A DNA stretch of 64,000 bases from Streptomyces sp. NK15101 (GCF_020400725.1 NZ_JAINVG010000015.1:1-64000); one strand, 5' to 3'; numbered from the stretch's first letter, positions 18,135 through 27,562 are shown. A program made the numbers and translations. Notes: generated from the letters alone by a model not told the origin.

Positions 18135-18165
18135 CCCCGTCGGGGCAGGCCCTAAGCTGCCGCTC

Positions 18166-18774
18166 ATGCTGAAGGTGGGCCTGACCGGCGGGATCGGCGC
18201 CGGCAAGAGCGAAGTGTCGCGGCTGCTCGTCTCGTACGGAGCCGTACTGATCGACGCGGACCGGATCGCGCGCGAGGTCGTCGAGCCCGGTACCCCGGGG
18301 CTCGCGGCCGTCGTCGCGGCCTTCGGCGACGACGTCCTCACCGAGGAGGGGACGCTGGACCGGCCCAGGCTCGGCTCCATCGTGTTCTCCGACGCGGACC
18401 GCCTGGCCGCCCTCAACGCCATCGTGCACCCGCTGGTCGGGGCCCGGTCCGCGGAGCTGGAGAGCCGCGCGGGCGCCGGGGACGTCGTCGTCCACGACGT
18501 GCCCCTGCTCACCGAGAACGGGCTCGCGCCGCTGTACGACCTGGTCGTGGTCGTGGACGCGTCCCCGGAGACCCAGCTCGACCGGCTGGTGCGGCTCCGC
18601 GGCATGGCCGCTGCCGAGGCCGAGGCCCGGATGGCGGCCCAGGCCACGCGCGCGCAGCGACTGGCCGTCGCGGACCTCGTGATCGACAACGACGGACCGC
18701 TCGACGCCCTCGAGCCCCAGGTGCGGAAGGTCTGGGACGAGCTGGAGCGCCGCGCCAAGGCCACCGACGACTAG
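18166..18774 (+). CDS. coaE: Dephospho-CoA kinase
   Basis: A 202-residue kinase that phosphorylates the 3'-hydroxyl of dephospho-CoA, the last step of coenzyme A synthesis. The P-loop is GGIGAGKS at residues 8-15, followed by the CoaE signatures [19 protein letters not shown] and [13 protein letters not shown]. The ATG at 18166 is chosen because the P-loop lies at the usual distance. There is no clear RBS, but TAAGCT lies eight bases upstream and could serve as a -10 for a leaderless mRNA. It lies 31 bases after the PAC2 gene and may also be read from it. Confidence 0.95.
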   Translation: MLKVGLTGGIGAGKSEVSRLLVSYGAVLIDADRIAREVVEPGTPGLAAVVAAFGDDVLTEEGTLDRPRLGSIVFSDADRLAALNAIVHPLVGARSAELESRAGAGDVVVHDVPLLTENGLAPLYDLVVVVDASPETQLDRLVRLRGMAAAEAEARMAAQATRAQRLAVADLVIDNDGPLDALEPQVRKVWDELERRAKATDD

Positions 18775-18909
18775 GGCCTGTCCGGCGGGATCACGGCCGG
18801 GTCCCGCGAGCCCGGTACGGTCCGGAAGCGGGTTCCTGGGGGATCTTCCGGTGGAATGCGGTCCCGGGGTCCGGTGTTCAACCACCGGATCGAGGGGAAG
18901 GATTCCATC

Positions 18910-19278
18910 GTGGCCGACAGGAACCCGGAAACGCACGTCATCGACTTCCGCGCCGCCGAGCACCTGCTGGCCGCGCGGGACCCCCGTGGGGCCGTGAAGC
19001 TGCTGGACTCGGTCATCGCCGCCCACCCCGAGAACACGGCCGCGCGCCTGCTGCGCGCCCGGGCGTTCTTCGCCGCCGCCCAGCTCCGGCCGGCGCAGCT
19101 GGAGTTCGAGCTGGTCCTGGAGCGCGAGCCGGACAACGCCTTCGCCCACTTCGCGCTGGCCCGCACCTTCGAGCGCTCCGGGCAGACCGCCCAGGCCACG
19201 CGGCACTTCCGCCTCGCCGCCGCCCTCGACCCGAAGCCGGAGTACCTCCAGGCGGCGGGCTTCGACACGCGGAACTGA
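18910..19278 (+). CDS. Small tetratricopeptide-repeat protein
   Basis: A 122-residue protein built mostly of TPR-like helical pairs. The pattern GAVKLLDSVIAAHPENTAAR is followed by a second unit ending LEREPDNAFAHFALARTFER and a third starting GQTAQATRHFRLAAALDP. Such proteins are cytoplasmic adaptors. The GTG at 18910 has AGGGGAAGG upstream. The earlier in-frame ATG at 18856 would add 18 residues without an RBS. The partner is unknown. Confidence 0.8.
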   Translation: MADRNPETHVIDFRAAEHLLAARDPRGAVKLLDSVIAAHPENTAARLLRARAFFAAAQLRPAQLEFELVLEREPDNAFAHFALARTFERSGQTAQATRHFRLAAALDPKPEYLQAAGFDTRN

Positions 19279-19305
19279 GCACGCGGAACCGAGGCGGGCG
19301 GGAGG

Positions 19306-19575
19306 TCAGCGCCCGGTGCCGCCGCGATCCGGCTCGTACGGCGGGACGCTCCGGCCCGGTTGCCAGTGGGCGCCCTGGTGGAGACGGCGCAGCACCACCG
19401 CCAGGTCGACCACGACGACCAGGAACAGCGCCCCGCAGGCCGCCGCCCAGCCCGGGCGGCCCACCAGGGAGAACACGGTCGTGCCGAAGGCCGCCCACAG
19501 CAGCCCCCACACGCTCAGCCAGAACCGCAGGCGCAGGGCACTGCGCGCGGTGGCCGGTTCGTTCCCCGTTCGCAT
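19306..19575 (-). CDS. DUF6343-like small two-TM membrane protein
   Basis: An 89-residue protein with two hydrophobic helices (about residues 15-37 and 42-63), a basic N-terminus (RSALRLRFW) and a short polar C-terminus. The start MRTGNEPATARSALRLRF resembles the Streptomyces family DUF6343, as far as I remember it. An AGGGGAGATG-like RBS precedes the ATG. It is convergent with the TPR gene. The function is unknown. Confidence 0.7.
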   Translation of the reverse strand: MRTGNEPATARSALRLRFWLSVWGLLWAAFGTTVFSLVGRPGWAAACGALFLVVVVDLAVVLRRLHQGAHWQPGRSVPPYEPDRGGTGR

Positions 19576-19666
19576 GACGGTCGCATCTCCCCTCGGAGTC
19601 CCGAGGTCACTTCCAGCATGTACCCCGGGCGGGGGAAACGGAACGCCGGCCCGGCGGCCGCCCCGG

Positions 19667-20002
19667 CTAGTGGACGACGCTGTAGCTGCGCCAGGGCAGG
19701 GTGTCCGGGGCGATCTTGTCCCCGCTGTTGCTGGGCACGTAGATGGAGTTCCCTCCCTGGCAGTCGCGGGTCCGGTACATCACGATGTCGTTCAGGGAGT
19801 TGTTCTCGACCTTGGTCACGCCCGAGGGCGCCAGGCGGTGGCAGCCCTTAACCGACGGACTGGTCACGGTCACCACCAGGTCGCGCTCCGTCTCGTACGT
19901 GATCGTGCCCACGGCGCTGCGGCCGAGGCCCGAGCAGCCGGCGACGGCGAGAGTGAGCAGCACGGCCCCGGTGGCGGTCGTGAGACGCCGGCGAACGGAC
20001 AT
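19667..20002 (-). CDS. Small secreted lipoprotein
   Basis: A 111-residue protein with an N-terminal lipoprotein signal: basic RRRLTT, a hydrophobic core, and the lipobox LAVAGC with the lipidated Cys near residue 23. The mature part has two further cysteines and no recognised domain. The ATG at 20002 has AGAGGATCC upstream. The frame opens earlier, but only this start gives the signal peptide. Expected location is the outer face of the membrane, function unknown. The 221 bases from here to the helicase gene hold no gene. Confidence 0.75.
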   Translation of the reverse strand: MSVRRRLTTATGAVLLTLAVAGCSGLGRSAVGTITYETERDLVVTVTSPSVKGCHRLAPSGVTKVENNSLNDIVMYRTRDCQGGNSIYVPSNSGDKIAPDTLPWRSYSVVH

Positions 20003-20223
20003 GGCGGATCCTCTTCTGTCGTGTCGTGCGGACGTCACGGCCTCGGACGTCCAGGCCACGATGACGCCTGTGCGGCCCGCTGTCACCCGCTGTTGGGCCA
20101 CCCGGGGGAACCCCTCGTCGCGGTCGTTGTCAGACCCCACCCGTAAGGTCGGAGATCCAGTCGGACCCCCGTCTACGGGCTCCGGCAGCCGAAGGACGTC
20201 ACACCAGGGAGGGGAGCGCAGCC

Positions 20224-23079
20224 GTGGCACACACCTGGATGACCAGCGCCGCCGTCTTCCTGCCGGCCGCCCTTCCCCGTGACGGCCGGGTCGCCTTCTG
20301 GGCCCCCGACGGCGGCGCGCCGCCGGACCCGGCGGTGAGCGGGGCGGAGCGGGTCGAGCTGACCGTGGCCCGGCGGCACGGCAGCGGTGCCCGGGGCCGC
20401 TCCGTGCCCGCCGTGACCCTGCCCGTCGAGGCCGCGCTGCCCCACCTCGTCGCGGCCCGCCACCACCCGGCCGCGCACCCCGCCACCGCCGGCTGGGGCG
20501 CCGCCGCCCTCCACGCCCTGCACCTGGCCGCGCGCGGACGGCTGCTGCCCGGCCTGACCGCCGACGACCTGGACGCCTGGCGGGCCGGACCGCTGGACGC
20601 CGAGGACATCGCCCATCTGCGGGCCGTCGCCGCCGCCCTGCCGTACGAGGGGTACGCGGTGCCGGTGCCGGGGCGCGGTCCGCTGCGGCTGCCCGAGCCC
20701 GAGGCCCTCGTCCGCGCCTTCCTCGACGCGGTCGCCGACATCCTGCCCCGGACCCCGGCCGCCGCCCACGCGGTCGGCGCGCCGTTCGCGGCGCGAGTCC
20801 CGCAGCACCTGCCCCGCGCGCGTGCCTGGGCCGCCGAGGCGGCGGCCGGGATGGACGCGGGAGTGCGGGTCTCGCTCCGCCTGGACCTGTCGCCGTACGA
20901 ACTCTTCGACAGCACGGACACCGCCGGCACGGCCGGGGACGGAGACGGCGGGGAGCGCCACGCCGCCGCCGCGCTCCTCCAGATCCACAGCCTCGCCGAT
21001 CCCACCCTCGTCATCGACGCCGTGGACCTGTGGGCGGGGGACGGCGAGCACTTCGGGCCCCGCGCCCGGATCGACGCCGTCCTCGCCCTGCGGCGGGCCG
21101 CCCGCGTCTGGTTCCCGCTCTCCCGGCTCCTGGAGCGGGACGTGCCCGACGTCCTCGCCGTCACCGAGGGCGAGTTGTACGAACTGCTCGGTCCAGCCGC
21201 CGCGCGCCTCGCCGACGCCGGGGTCGCCCTCCACTGGCCGCGGGAACTCGCCCGCTCGCTCAGCGCCTCCGCCGTCGTCCGCCCCGCGCACGCCGCGCCC
21301 GGCTCGGCCACCGACGGCACCTCCTTCTTCGACAGCGAGGAGCTCCTGCGGTTCAACTGGCAGCTGGCGCTCGACGGCGATCCGCTCACCGAGCGCGAGA
21401 TGGACCTCCTGGCCGAGGCCCACCGGCCCATCGTGCGCCTCCGCGACCAGTGGGTCGTCGTCGACCCCGCCCTCGTCCGCAAGGCCCGCAAGCGCGAACT
21501 CGGCCTGCTCGAACCGGTCGACGCCCTCGCCGCCGCGCTCACCGGCACCGCCGAGGTGGACGGCGAGTCCGTCCCCGCCGTCCCCGTCGGAGCCCTCGCC
21601 GCGCTCCGGGACCGGCTCCTGGCGGGTCCCGAGGACGTGCAGGCTCCGCCCGGCCTCACCGCCACCCTGCGCGACTACCAGCTCCGCGGGCTCGCCTGGC
21701 TGGACCTGATGACCTCCCTCGGTCTCGGCGGCTGCCTCGCCGACGACATGGGACTCGGCAAGACCGTCACCCTCATCGCCCTCCACCTGCGCCGCGCCCG
21801 CCGCGCCCCCACCCTGGTCGTCTGCCCGGCCTCCCTCCTCGGCAACTGGCAGCGGGAGGTGCGGAAGTTCGCCCCCGACGTGCCCGTCCGGCGCTTCCAC
21901 GGCACGGACCGGGACCTCGACGGCACCGAGGGCGGCTTCGTCCTCACCACCTACGGCACCCTGCGCACCAGCGCCGCCCGACTGGCCGAGCGGGAGTGGG
22001 GGATGGTCGTCGCCGACGAGGCGCAGCACGTCAAGAACCCCTTCTCGGCGACCGCCAAGGCGCTGCGCGAGATCCCCGCCCCCGCCAGGGTCGCCCTCAC
22101 CGGCACCCCCGTGGAGAACAACCTCTCCGAACTCTGGGCGCTCCTCGACTGGACCACCCCCGGCCTCCTCGGCCCGCTCAAGGCCTTCCGCTCCCGCCAC
22201 GCCCGGGCCGTGGAGAACCACGAGGAGATCGAGCACGAGGAGGCCGTCGAGCGGCTCGCCCGGCTCGTGCGGCCCTTCCTGCTGCGCCGCCGCAAGTCCG
22301 ACCCGGGGATCGTCCCCGAACTCCCGCCGAAGACGGAGTCCGACCATCCCGTCGCCCTCACCCGGGAGCAGGCCTCGCTCTACGAGGCGGTCGTCCGCGA
22401 GACCATGGCGCGGATCGAGGGCGCCGAGGGCATGGCCCGCCGGGGTCTCGTCATGAGCCTGCTGACCTCCCTCAAGCAGATCTGCAACCATCCCGCGCAG
22501 TACCTCAAGGAACAGGCCCCGCGCGGCGGCGGCACGGCCCGGCTCGCCGGTCGCTCCGGGAAGCTCGCCCTGCTCGACGAACTCCTCGACACGATCCTCG
22601 CGGAGGACGGGTCCGTGCTCGTCTTCACCCAGTACGTGTCGATGGCACGGCTCCTCGCCGACCACCTGGCCGCGCGGGGCATTCCCGCCCAACTCCTGCA
22701 CGGCGGCACCCCGGTGGCCGAGCGGGAGCGGATGGTCGACCGCTTCCAGGCCGGCGAGGTCCCCGTCTTCCTGCTCTCCCTGAAGGCCGCGGGCACCGGC
22801 CTCAACCTCACCCGGGCCGGCCATGTGGTGCACTACGACCGCTGGTGGAACCCGGCCGTCGAGGAGCAGGCCACCGACCGGGCCTACCGCATCGGGCAGA
22901 CCCAACCGGTGCAGGTCCACCGGCTCGTCGCCGAGGGCACCGTCGAGGACCGCATCGCCGAGATGCTCCGCGCCAAACGGGCCCTGGCCGACGCCGTCCT
23001 CGGCTCCGGCGAGGCCGCACTCACCGAACTCACCGACCGGGAGCTCGCCGACCTGGTCTCCCTGAGGAGGCCCTCGTGA
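20224..23079 (+). CDS. SNF2-family DEAD/DEAH helicase
   Basis: A 951-residue Swi2/Snf2 ATPase. The first ~450 residues are the bacterial SNF2-associated N-terminal region. The motor follows with Walker A DDMGLGKT at residues 507-514, Walker B DEAQ at 598-601, LTGTPVENNLSELW (motif III), and the second RecA lobe ending in RAYRIGQTQ near 889-894. These ATPases translocate on double-stranded DNA, and bacterial versions remodel nucleoprotein complexes or RNA polymerase. The GTG at 20224 follows GGGAGGGGAG. Its stop overlaps the SWIM-domain gene start (GTGA), a partnership seen in many Actinobacteria. Confidence 0.93.
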   Translation: MAHTWMTSAAVFLPAALPRDGRVAFWAPDGGAPPDPAVSGAERVELTVARRHGSGARGRSVPAVTLPVEAALPHLVAARHHPAAHPATAGWGAAALHALHLAARGRLLPGLTADDLDAWRAGPLDAEDIAHLRAVAAALPYEGYAVPVPGRGPLRLPEPEALVRAFLDAVADILPRTPAAAHAVGAPFAARVPQHLPRARAWAAEAAAGMDAGVRVSLRLDLSPYELFDSTDTAGTAGDGDGGERHAAAALLQIHSLADPTLVIDAVDLWAGDGEHFGPRARIDAVLALRRAARVWFPLSRLLERDVPDVLAVTEGELYELLGPAAARLADAGVALHWPRELARSLSASAVVRPAHAAPGSATDGTSFFDSEELLRFNWQLALDGDPLTEREMDLLAEAHRPIVRLRDQWVVVDPALVRKARKRELGLLEPVDALAAALTGTAEVDGESVPAVPVGALAALRDRLLAGPEDVQAPPGLTATLRDYQLRGLAWLDLMTSLGLGGCLADDMGLGKTVTLIALHLRRARRAPTLVVCPASLLGNWQREVRKFAPDVPVRRFHGTDRDLDGTEGGFVLTTYGTLRTSAARLAEREWGMVVADEAQHVKNPFSATAKALREIPAPARVALTGTPVENNLSELWALLDWTTPGLLGPLKAFRSRHARAVENHEEIEHEEAVERLARLVRPFLLRRRKSDPGIVPELPPKTESDHPVALTREQASLYEAVVRETMARIEGAEGMARRGLVMSLLTSLKQICNHPAQYLKEQAPRGGGTARLAGRSGKLALLDELLDTILAEDGSVLVFTQYVSMARLLADHLAARGIPAQLLHGGTPVAERERMVDRFQAGEVPVFLLSLKAAGTGLNLTRAGHVVHYDRWWNPAVEEQATDRAYRIGQTQPVQVHRLVAEGTVEDRIAEMLRAKRALADAVLGSGEAALTELTDRELADLVSLRRPS

Positions 23080-24356
23080 ACCACGCCAAGGGCGCGCGGG
23101 GCGCTCGGGGCGCCGTCCCCCGCCACGACGACCGCCGCCGCAGCTTCCCGCAGGTCGCGCCGCGCTCGGCCCCCGACGGCCGGTTCGCCGCCACCTGGTG
23201 GGGGAACGCCTGGGTGGCCGCCCTGGAGGACACCGCCCTCGACCCGGCCCGGCTCGCGCGCGGCAAGGCGTACGCGGGGCGCGGCCACGTCGACGCGATC
23301 ACGGTCACCCCCGGCCGGGTCGTCGCCTACGTCCACGGCACCCGGCCCCGCCCGTACCGCACCGAGATCAGGATGCGGACCCTCGGCGACGACGGCTGGG
23401 AGCGGTTCCTCGACGAGGCCGCCGCCCGCCCCGACCACATCGCGGCCCTCCTCGACAAGGACGTGCCGCACGCCCTGGAGGTGGTCACCGGACTGCTGCC
23501 CGCGCCGGGCGACCTCGTCCCCGACTGCTCCTGCCCGGACGACGGTTACCCCTGCAAGCACGCCGCCGCCCTCTGCTACCAGGCGGCCCGTCTCCTCGAC
23601 GAGGACCCGTTCGTCCTCTTCCTGATGCGCGGCCGCGGGGAGCAGGAGCTCCTCGCCGAGCTCACCCGGCGCAACGCCGCCCGGGGCGCCGCGGAGACGG
23701 GCGCCGCCGCCCCGTCGATGCCCACGGTCCCCGCCCGCACCGCGCTCGCCTCGGCCACCGGGGCCGGGCTCCCGCCGCTGCCGCCCGAGCTGCCGGTCCC
23801 GGACCGGCCCGGCCGCCCGGCCGTCTTCCCGCCGGACCCGGACGCCCCCGATCCGCTCTCCCTGGAGCTCCTCGCCACCGAGGCCGCCGCCCGCGCCCAC
23901 GTCTTCCTCGCCACCGGCCACGATCCGGTGGCAGCGCTCACCCCCTGGCAGGACGCGGTCCGGCTGGCCGCCGCGCACCCCGGCTCCGGCCTCACCGCCT
24001 CGTCGCGCGCGCTCTACCGGGACCTGGCGGGCGCCCTCGACCGCACCCCCACGGACCTCGCCCGCGCCGTCGCCGCCTGGCGCCAGGGCGGCGCGGCGGG
24101 CCTCGCCGTCCTCGAGGAGCCCTGGGATCCGCCGGCCGGTCCGTTCGACCGGGCCAGACCCGCGCTGCTCGCCGCCGACTTCCCCGCCTTCCGCCCCTGG
24201 CGCAACCGGCTCTCCACGGAGTCCCTCCAGCTCCGGCTCGGCCGGGACGGCCTCTGGTACGGATACGAGTCGGACGCCGGCCGTGAGGACTGGTGGCCGC
24301 GCGGCGCCCCCGATCCGGACCCGGTGGGCGCCCTCACCGACCTCCTGGGGCACTGA
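23076..24356 (+). CDS. SWIM zinc-finger protein coupled to the SNF2 helicase
   Basis: A 426-residue protein with a SWIM domain, CxC-x6-CxH, at C151, C153, C160 and H162 (CSCPDDGYPCKH). SWIM fingers bind DNA or protein and occur in SNF2 helicases and their partners. The N-terminal part has FAATWWGNAWVAALED, typical of this family. The C-terminal half is Pro/Ala-rich with no known domain. The start GTG (23076) overlaps the helicase TGA, with GAGGAGG just upstream, so the two are translationally coupled and probably form one DNA-acting complex. Confidence 0.9.
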   Translation: MNHAKGARGARGAVPRHDDRRRSFPQVAPRSAPDGRFAATWWGNAWVAALEDTALDPARLARGKAYAGRGHVDAITVTPGRVVAYVHGTRPRPYRTEIRMRTLGDDGWERFLDEAAARPDHIAALLDKDVPHALEVVTGLLPAPGDLVPDCSCPDDGYPCKHAAALCYQAARLLDEDPFVLFLMRGRGEQELLAELTRRNAARGAAETGAAAPSMPTVPARTALASATGAGLPPLPPELPVPDRPGRPAVFPPDPDAPDPLSLELLATEAAARAHVFLATGHDPVAALTPWQDAVRLAAAHPGSGLTASSRALYRDLAGALDRTPTDLARAVAAWRQGGAAGLAVLEEPWDPPAGPFDRARPALLAADFPAFRPWRNRLSTESLQLRLGRDGLWYGYESDAGREDWWPRGAPDPDPVGALTDLLGH

Positions 24357-24523
24357 CGGGCGTCGACCGGCGTGGCGGACGTCGACGGGTGTTGACCCGA
24401 CACTCGAACGGATTCCCACTCGATGGAGTGAAACCCGTCAACGGCCGGATCCGGCCCGCGTGTTTGTCGCGTTGATTCCGGTACGGGCACTTGCCCGTGC
24501 ACACCTCCGGAAGGCAGGAAGCC
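24357..24523. promoter_or_regulatory. Upstream region of the chaplin gene
   Basis: Visible elements are a small dyad CACTC-GATG-GAGTG at 24417-24430 and CGTTGA at 24470-24475. The latter equals the -10 published for the developmental sigma factor BldN, which controls chaplin genes. However, no CGTAAC-like -35 is present at the expected 16-base spacing (GATCCG instead). BldN control is therefore only suggested. Confidence 0.35.
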
Positions 24524-25318
24524 ATGAGGCAGATTCGCCGAAGTGGTCTGGCCACACTGTTGGTCACGGGCGGAGCGCTCGCCCTCTCGGCGGGCGCCGC
24601 GCACGCCGACGCCGGCGCCGAGGGCGCTGCGGTCGGTTCGCCGGGAGTCGGTTCCGGCAACACGGTCCAGCTGCCGGTGCACGTGCCGGTCAACGCCTGC
24701 GGCAACACCGTCAACGTCGTGGGGCTGCTCAACCCGGCCTTCGGCAACAGCTGCGCCAACCACTCCACGGAGCGCGAGGCCGGGGGGTACGGGGACGAGA
24801 ACGGCGGCGGCTCCCACAAGGACGTGCCCGGCACCCCGCGCGGCGGCGAGCAGGCCGGCGGTTCCCAGAGCGGCTCCCACGGCGGCGGTTCCTCCAACGG
24901 CGGCGGGTCCACCGCCGAGACCCACGCCCAGGGCTCCCCCGGCGTGCTCTCCGGGAACGGCATCCAGCTGCCCGTCGACCTCCCCGTGAACGTCAGCGGC
25001 AACTCGGTCAACGTGGTCGGCATCGCCAACCCGGTCTTCGGCAACACCGCGGTGAACGGCCCGGCCAAGCCCCAGCAGCCGATCGAGACGCCGACGCCGC
25101 GCCCGCAGACCCCCGTGCGGCACGTGCCGGGGCCGCGGGCCGAGACCGTGCCCCCCGCCCCTGCCCCCGCGCCGCAGGCACAGGGCGAGACGAGCACGTC
25201 CTCGCTGGCCGCCACGGGCTCGGACGCCATGGGCTACGCCGGCTCCGTGAGCGCCGCGCTGCTCCTCGGCGGCGCCCTGCTGTACCGCCGTGGGCGCCGC
25301 GCCGGCGACCAGGCCTGA
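24524..25318 (+). CDS. Long chaplin with two chaplin domains and sortase signal
   Basis: A 264-residue secreted protein with a signal peptide ending near AHA (residue 28). Chaplin domain 1 spans about 38-78 with the usual two cysteines (C59 and C77). A Gly/Ser-rich linker follows. Chaplin domain 2 (about 138-177) has Ser158 and Ala176 at the cysteine positions. A proline-rich spacer leads to the sorting signal LAATG (228-232), a membrane helix and a basic tail, fitting class E sortase anchoring. Long chaplins anchor the amyloid hydrophobic layer of aerial hyphae to the cell wall. The RBS is GGAAGGCAGGAA. The Cys-less second domain is worth noting. Confidence 0.92.
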   Translation: MRQIRRSGLATLLVTGGALALSAGAAHADAGAEGAAVGSPGVGSGNTVQLPVHVPVNACGNTVNVVGLLNPAFGNSCANHSTEREAGGYGDENGGGSHKDVPGTPRGGEQAGGSQSGSHGGGSSNGGGSTAETHAQGSPGVLSGNGIQLPVDLPVNVSGNSVNVVGIANPVFGNTAVNGPAKPQQPIETPTPRPQTPVRHVPGPRAETVPPAPAPAPQAQGETSTSSLAATGSDAMGYAGSVSAALLLGGALLYRRGRRAGDQA

Positions 25319-25348
25319 GGACCGGCTCCTCGCGGCCCGGCCGACGCG

Positions 25349-25371
25349 GGCTGACGCCCGAGCCGTCAGCC
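25349..25371. terminator. Hairpin between the chaplin gene and the DUF2293 gene
   Basis: GGCTGACG (25349-25356) and CGTCAGCC (25364-25371) form an 8-base-pair stem with a 7-base loop in the convergent gap, overlapping the last codons of the DUF2293 gene. It is a plausible bidirectional terminator, without a U-tract. Confidence 0.4.
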
Positions 25372-26055
25372 GCGTTCCCGGCCGCTCGTGGTCCCGCCGC
25401 CCTGGCGCCAGACCCGGAGCACCGCCTCGATGGCGGGCGCGACCCTCGTCCGGGCCTGGTGCCGGGGAACCCCTTGCATCAGCAGGGAGTCGTACGGCGT
25501 GTCGACATGCCGTACGGAAGCTCGTACCGCGGCGGTGACCGCGCCGCGGTCGAGCGAGCGGCCCGCGGCCGTGCGCCCCACCCGTCCGCTGCCCTTCGCC
25601 GAGGCGTGGACGGCGATCTCCGTGGCCCGGTCCGCCGGGCAGGAGGGGAAGAGCCGCAGGATCTCCGCCAGGAGCGCCGCGGTGATCTCGGCGTCGGCGG
25701 CCGCGCGCCGCACCGCGTCCCGGGCCCGGCGCGCGGCCCGCGCCTCGGCGTCCGCCAGGCAGGCCCGTTCCGCCTCGGCGAGCGCGGCCTCCTCGACGAG
25801 CAGGCCCTGCCGCTCGTACCGCGTGCGGCGCCGGTTGTGCCGTACGACCACGGCCCAGAGCGTGCTGGCCTCCCGGGCGCGGCGGGTGAGCGCGGTGTCG
25901 CCCCGGCGCAGGAAGACCAGATGGCCGAGGTCGGCGCAGTCCAGACAGACCGGCGCGTTGAACTCGACGATCATCCGGTCCAGCGGCCCCCGGTGGCATT
26001 CCGAACAGCGGCGGCGCCGGAGCGGCTCGACGACGACGGGCGCGACGAGGTCCAC
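25366..26055 (-). CDS. DUF2293 domain protein
   Basis: A 229-residue protein. The N-terminal part has two CxxC-like pairs (CSECHRG and CLDCADLGHL) that could bind zinc. A charged middle helix region follows. The C-terminal DUF2293 region has SCPADRATEIAVHAS, TPYDSLLMQGVPRHQARTRV and the final VRRRI-like end. The domain's function is unknown. The GTG at 26055 is preferred: GGGGACC precedes it and it lies 13 bases after the stop of the small upstream gene. The longer frame overlaps that gene. Confidence 0.8.
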   Translation of the reverse strand: MDLVAPVVVEPLRRRRCSECHRGPLDRMIVEFNAPVCLDCADLGHLVFLRRGDTALTRRAREASTLWAVVVRHNRRRTRYERQGLLVEEAALAEAERACLADAEARAARRARDAVRRAAADAEITAALLAEILRLFPSCPADRATEIAVHASAKGSGRVGRTAAGRSLDRGAVTAAVRASVRHVDTPYDSLLMQGVPRHQARTRVAPAIEAVLRVWRQGGGTTSGRERG

Positions 26056-26068
26056 GGCCGGTCCCCGC

Positions 26069-26281
26069 TCAGCGGACGCCGGGCGCGGCGACGGCGATGA
26101 ACAGGGAGAGCGCCTCCTCGGCCCGCTCGGAGCGGCGGGCGCGGTCGGCCTCGATCCGCTCCTGCCGGAGCTGCTCGGTGCGGGCGAGCGCGGCCGTGCG
26201 CTCGGTGGCCCGCGCCTGGAACCAGTGCGTGAAGACCACGCCCAGCAGGGTTCCCGCCACGGCTGTCGACGCCGCATCCAT
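26069..26281 (-). CDS. Small membrane-anchored coiled-coil protein
   Basis: A 70-residue protein (ATG at 26281, GGGAGGGCGG upstream): a short N-terminal hydrophobic helix (STAVAGTLLGVVFTHWF), then a highly charged Arg/Glu helix likely to be a coiled coil. Sixteen more codons are open upstream to an ATG at 26329, so the start is not certain. It lies 13 bases before the DUF2293 gene and is presumably co-transcribed. No family recognised. Confidence 0.55.
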   Translation of the reverse strand: MDAASTAVAGTLLGVVFTHWFQARATERTAALARTEQLRQERIEADRARRSERAEEALSLFIAVAAPGVR

Positions 26282-26350
26282 GACCGGCCGCCCTCCCGTG
26301 CTCCCTCGGCCTTCAGACCCGTAGATCATGACAGCACGAGGGGTCCGGCG

Positions 26351-27562
26351 TCACTGCCGGTAGCCGCTCAGGAATCGGCCGATGCGGCTGACTGCGGCGT
26401 CGAGGTCGTCGGCGTACGGCAGGGTCAGGATGCGGAAGTGGTCCGGACGCGGCCAGTTGAAGCCGGTGCCCTGCACGACCTGGATCTTCTCCCGCAGCAG
26501 CAGGTCGAGGACGAACTTCTCGTCGTCGTGGATCTTGTGCACGGCGGGGTCGAGGCGCGGGAAGGCGTACAGCGCGCCCTTCGGCTTCACGCAGGAGACG
26601 CCCGGGATCTCGTTGAGCTTCTCCCAGGCCCGGTCGCGCTGTTCGCGCAGCCGGCCGCCCGGGGCGCACAGTTCGTGGATCGACTGTCGGCCGCCGAGCG
26701 CGGCCTGGATGGCGTACTGGGCGGGGGCGTTGGGGCAGAGCCGCATGGAGGCCAGCATGGTGAGGCCCTCCAGGTAGTTCCTGGCGTGCTGCTTCGGGCC
26801 GGTGACGACCAGCCAGCCGGAGCGGAAGCCGGCGACCCGGTAGGTCTTGGAGAGGCCGCCGAAGGTGAGGACGACCAGGTCGGGGGCGAGGGCGGCGATC
26901 GGGTGGTGGACGGCCTCGTCGTAGACGATCTGGTCGTAGATCTCGTCGGCGAGGACCATGAGGCCGTGGCGGCGGGCGAGGTCGAGGATGCCCTCCAGGA
27001 CCTCCTTCGGATAGACCGCGCCGGTGGGGTTGTTGGGGTTGATGACGACGACGGCCCGGGTCCGGTCGGTGATCTTCGACGCCATGTCGTCGAGGTCCGG
27101 GTACCAGTCGGCCGACTCGTCGCAGAGGTAGTGCACGGGCTTGCCGCCCGCGAGGGTCGTGACGGCCGTCCACAGGGGGTAGTCGGGGGCCGGGATCAGG
27201 ACCTCGTCGCCGTCCTCCAGAAGGGCCTGGGTGGCCATCGAGATGAGCTCCGAGACGCCGTTGCCGAGGTAGACGTCGTCGACGTCGACCTCGGTCAGAC
27301 CCATCGACTGGCAGCGCTGCACGACGGCGCGGCGGGCGGACAGGATGCCGCGGGAGTCGGTGTAGCCATGGGCCTTGGGGAGCATCCGGATCATGTCCTG
27401 GACGATCTCCTCGGGCGCCTCGAAGCCGAAGAGCGCGGGGTTGCCGGTGTTGAGGCGCAGGACGCTGTGGCCCGCCTCCTCCAGGGCGTTGGCCTGCTCG
27501 ATGACCGGGCCGCGGATCTCGTAGCAGACCTCGCTCAGCTTGCTCGACTGCCGGAACTCCAT
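26351..27562 (-). CDS. Class I/II aminotransferase (AlaA-like)
   Basis: A 403-residue PLP-dependent enzyme. It has the NPNNPTG motif at residues 175-181, the PLP lysine K239 in LTFGGLSKTYRVAGFRSGW, and the C-terminal arginine segment RPDHFRILTLP. It closely resembles alanine/glutamate-pyruvate aminotransferases such as E. coli AlaA, which move amino groups between glutamate, pyruvate and related keto acids. The ATG at 27562 has GGGGAGG at seven bases. It diverges from an HxlR regulator across a 66-base, dyad-rich gap, so it may be controlled by that regulator. Confidence 0.92.
   Translation of the reverse strand: MEFRQSSKLSEVCYEIRGPVIEQANALEEAGHSVLRLNTGNPALFGFEAPEEIVQDMIRMLPKAHGYTDSRGILSARRAVVQRCQSMGLTEVDVDDVYLGNGVSELISMATQALLEDGDEVLIPAPDYPLWTAVTTLAGGKPVHYLCDESADWYPDLDDMASKITDRTRAVVVINPNNPTGAVYPKEVLEGILDLARRHGLMVLADEIYDQIVYDEAVHHPIAALAPDLVVLTFGGLSKTYRVAGFRSGWLVVTGPKQHARNYLEGLTMLASMRLCPNAPAQYAIQAALGGRQSIHELCAPGGRLREQRDRAWEKLNEIPGVSCVKPKGALYAFPRLDPAVHKIHDDEKFVLDLLLREKIQVVQGTGFNWPRPDHFRILTLPYADDLDAAVSRIGRFLSGYRQ

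Noticed and set aside
18130..18157. A damage-type promoter before coaE (CGTCGGGGC then TAAGCT).
   Set aside because: The spacing is one base off and the box deviates; CoaE is a housekeeping enzyme with no expected link.
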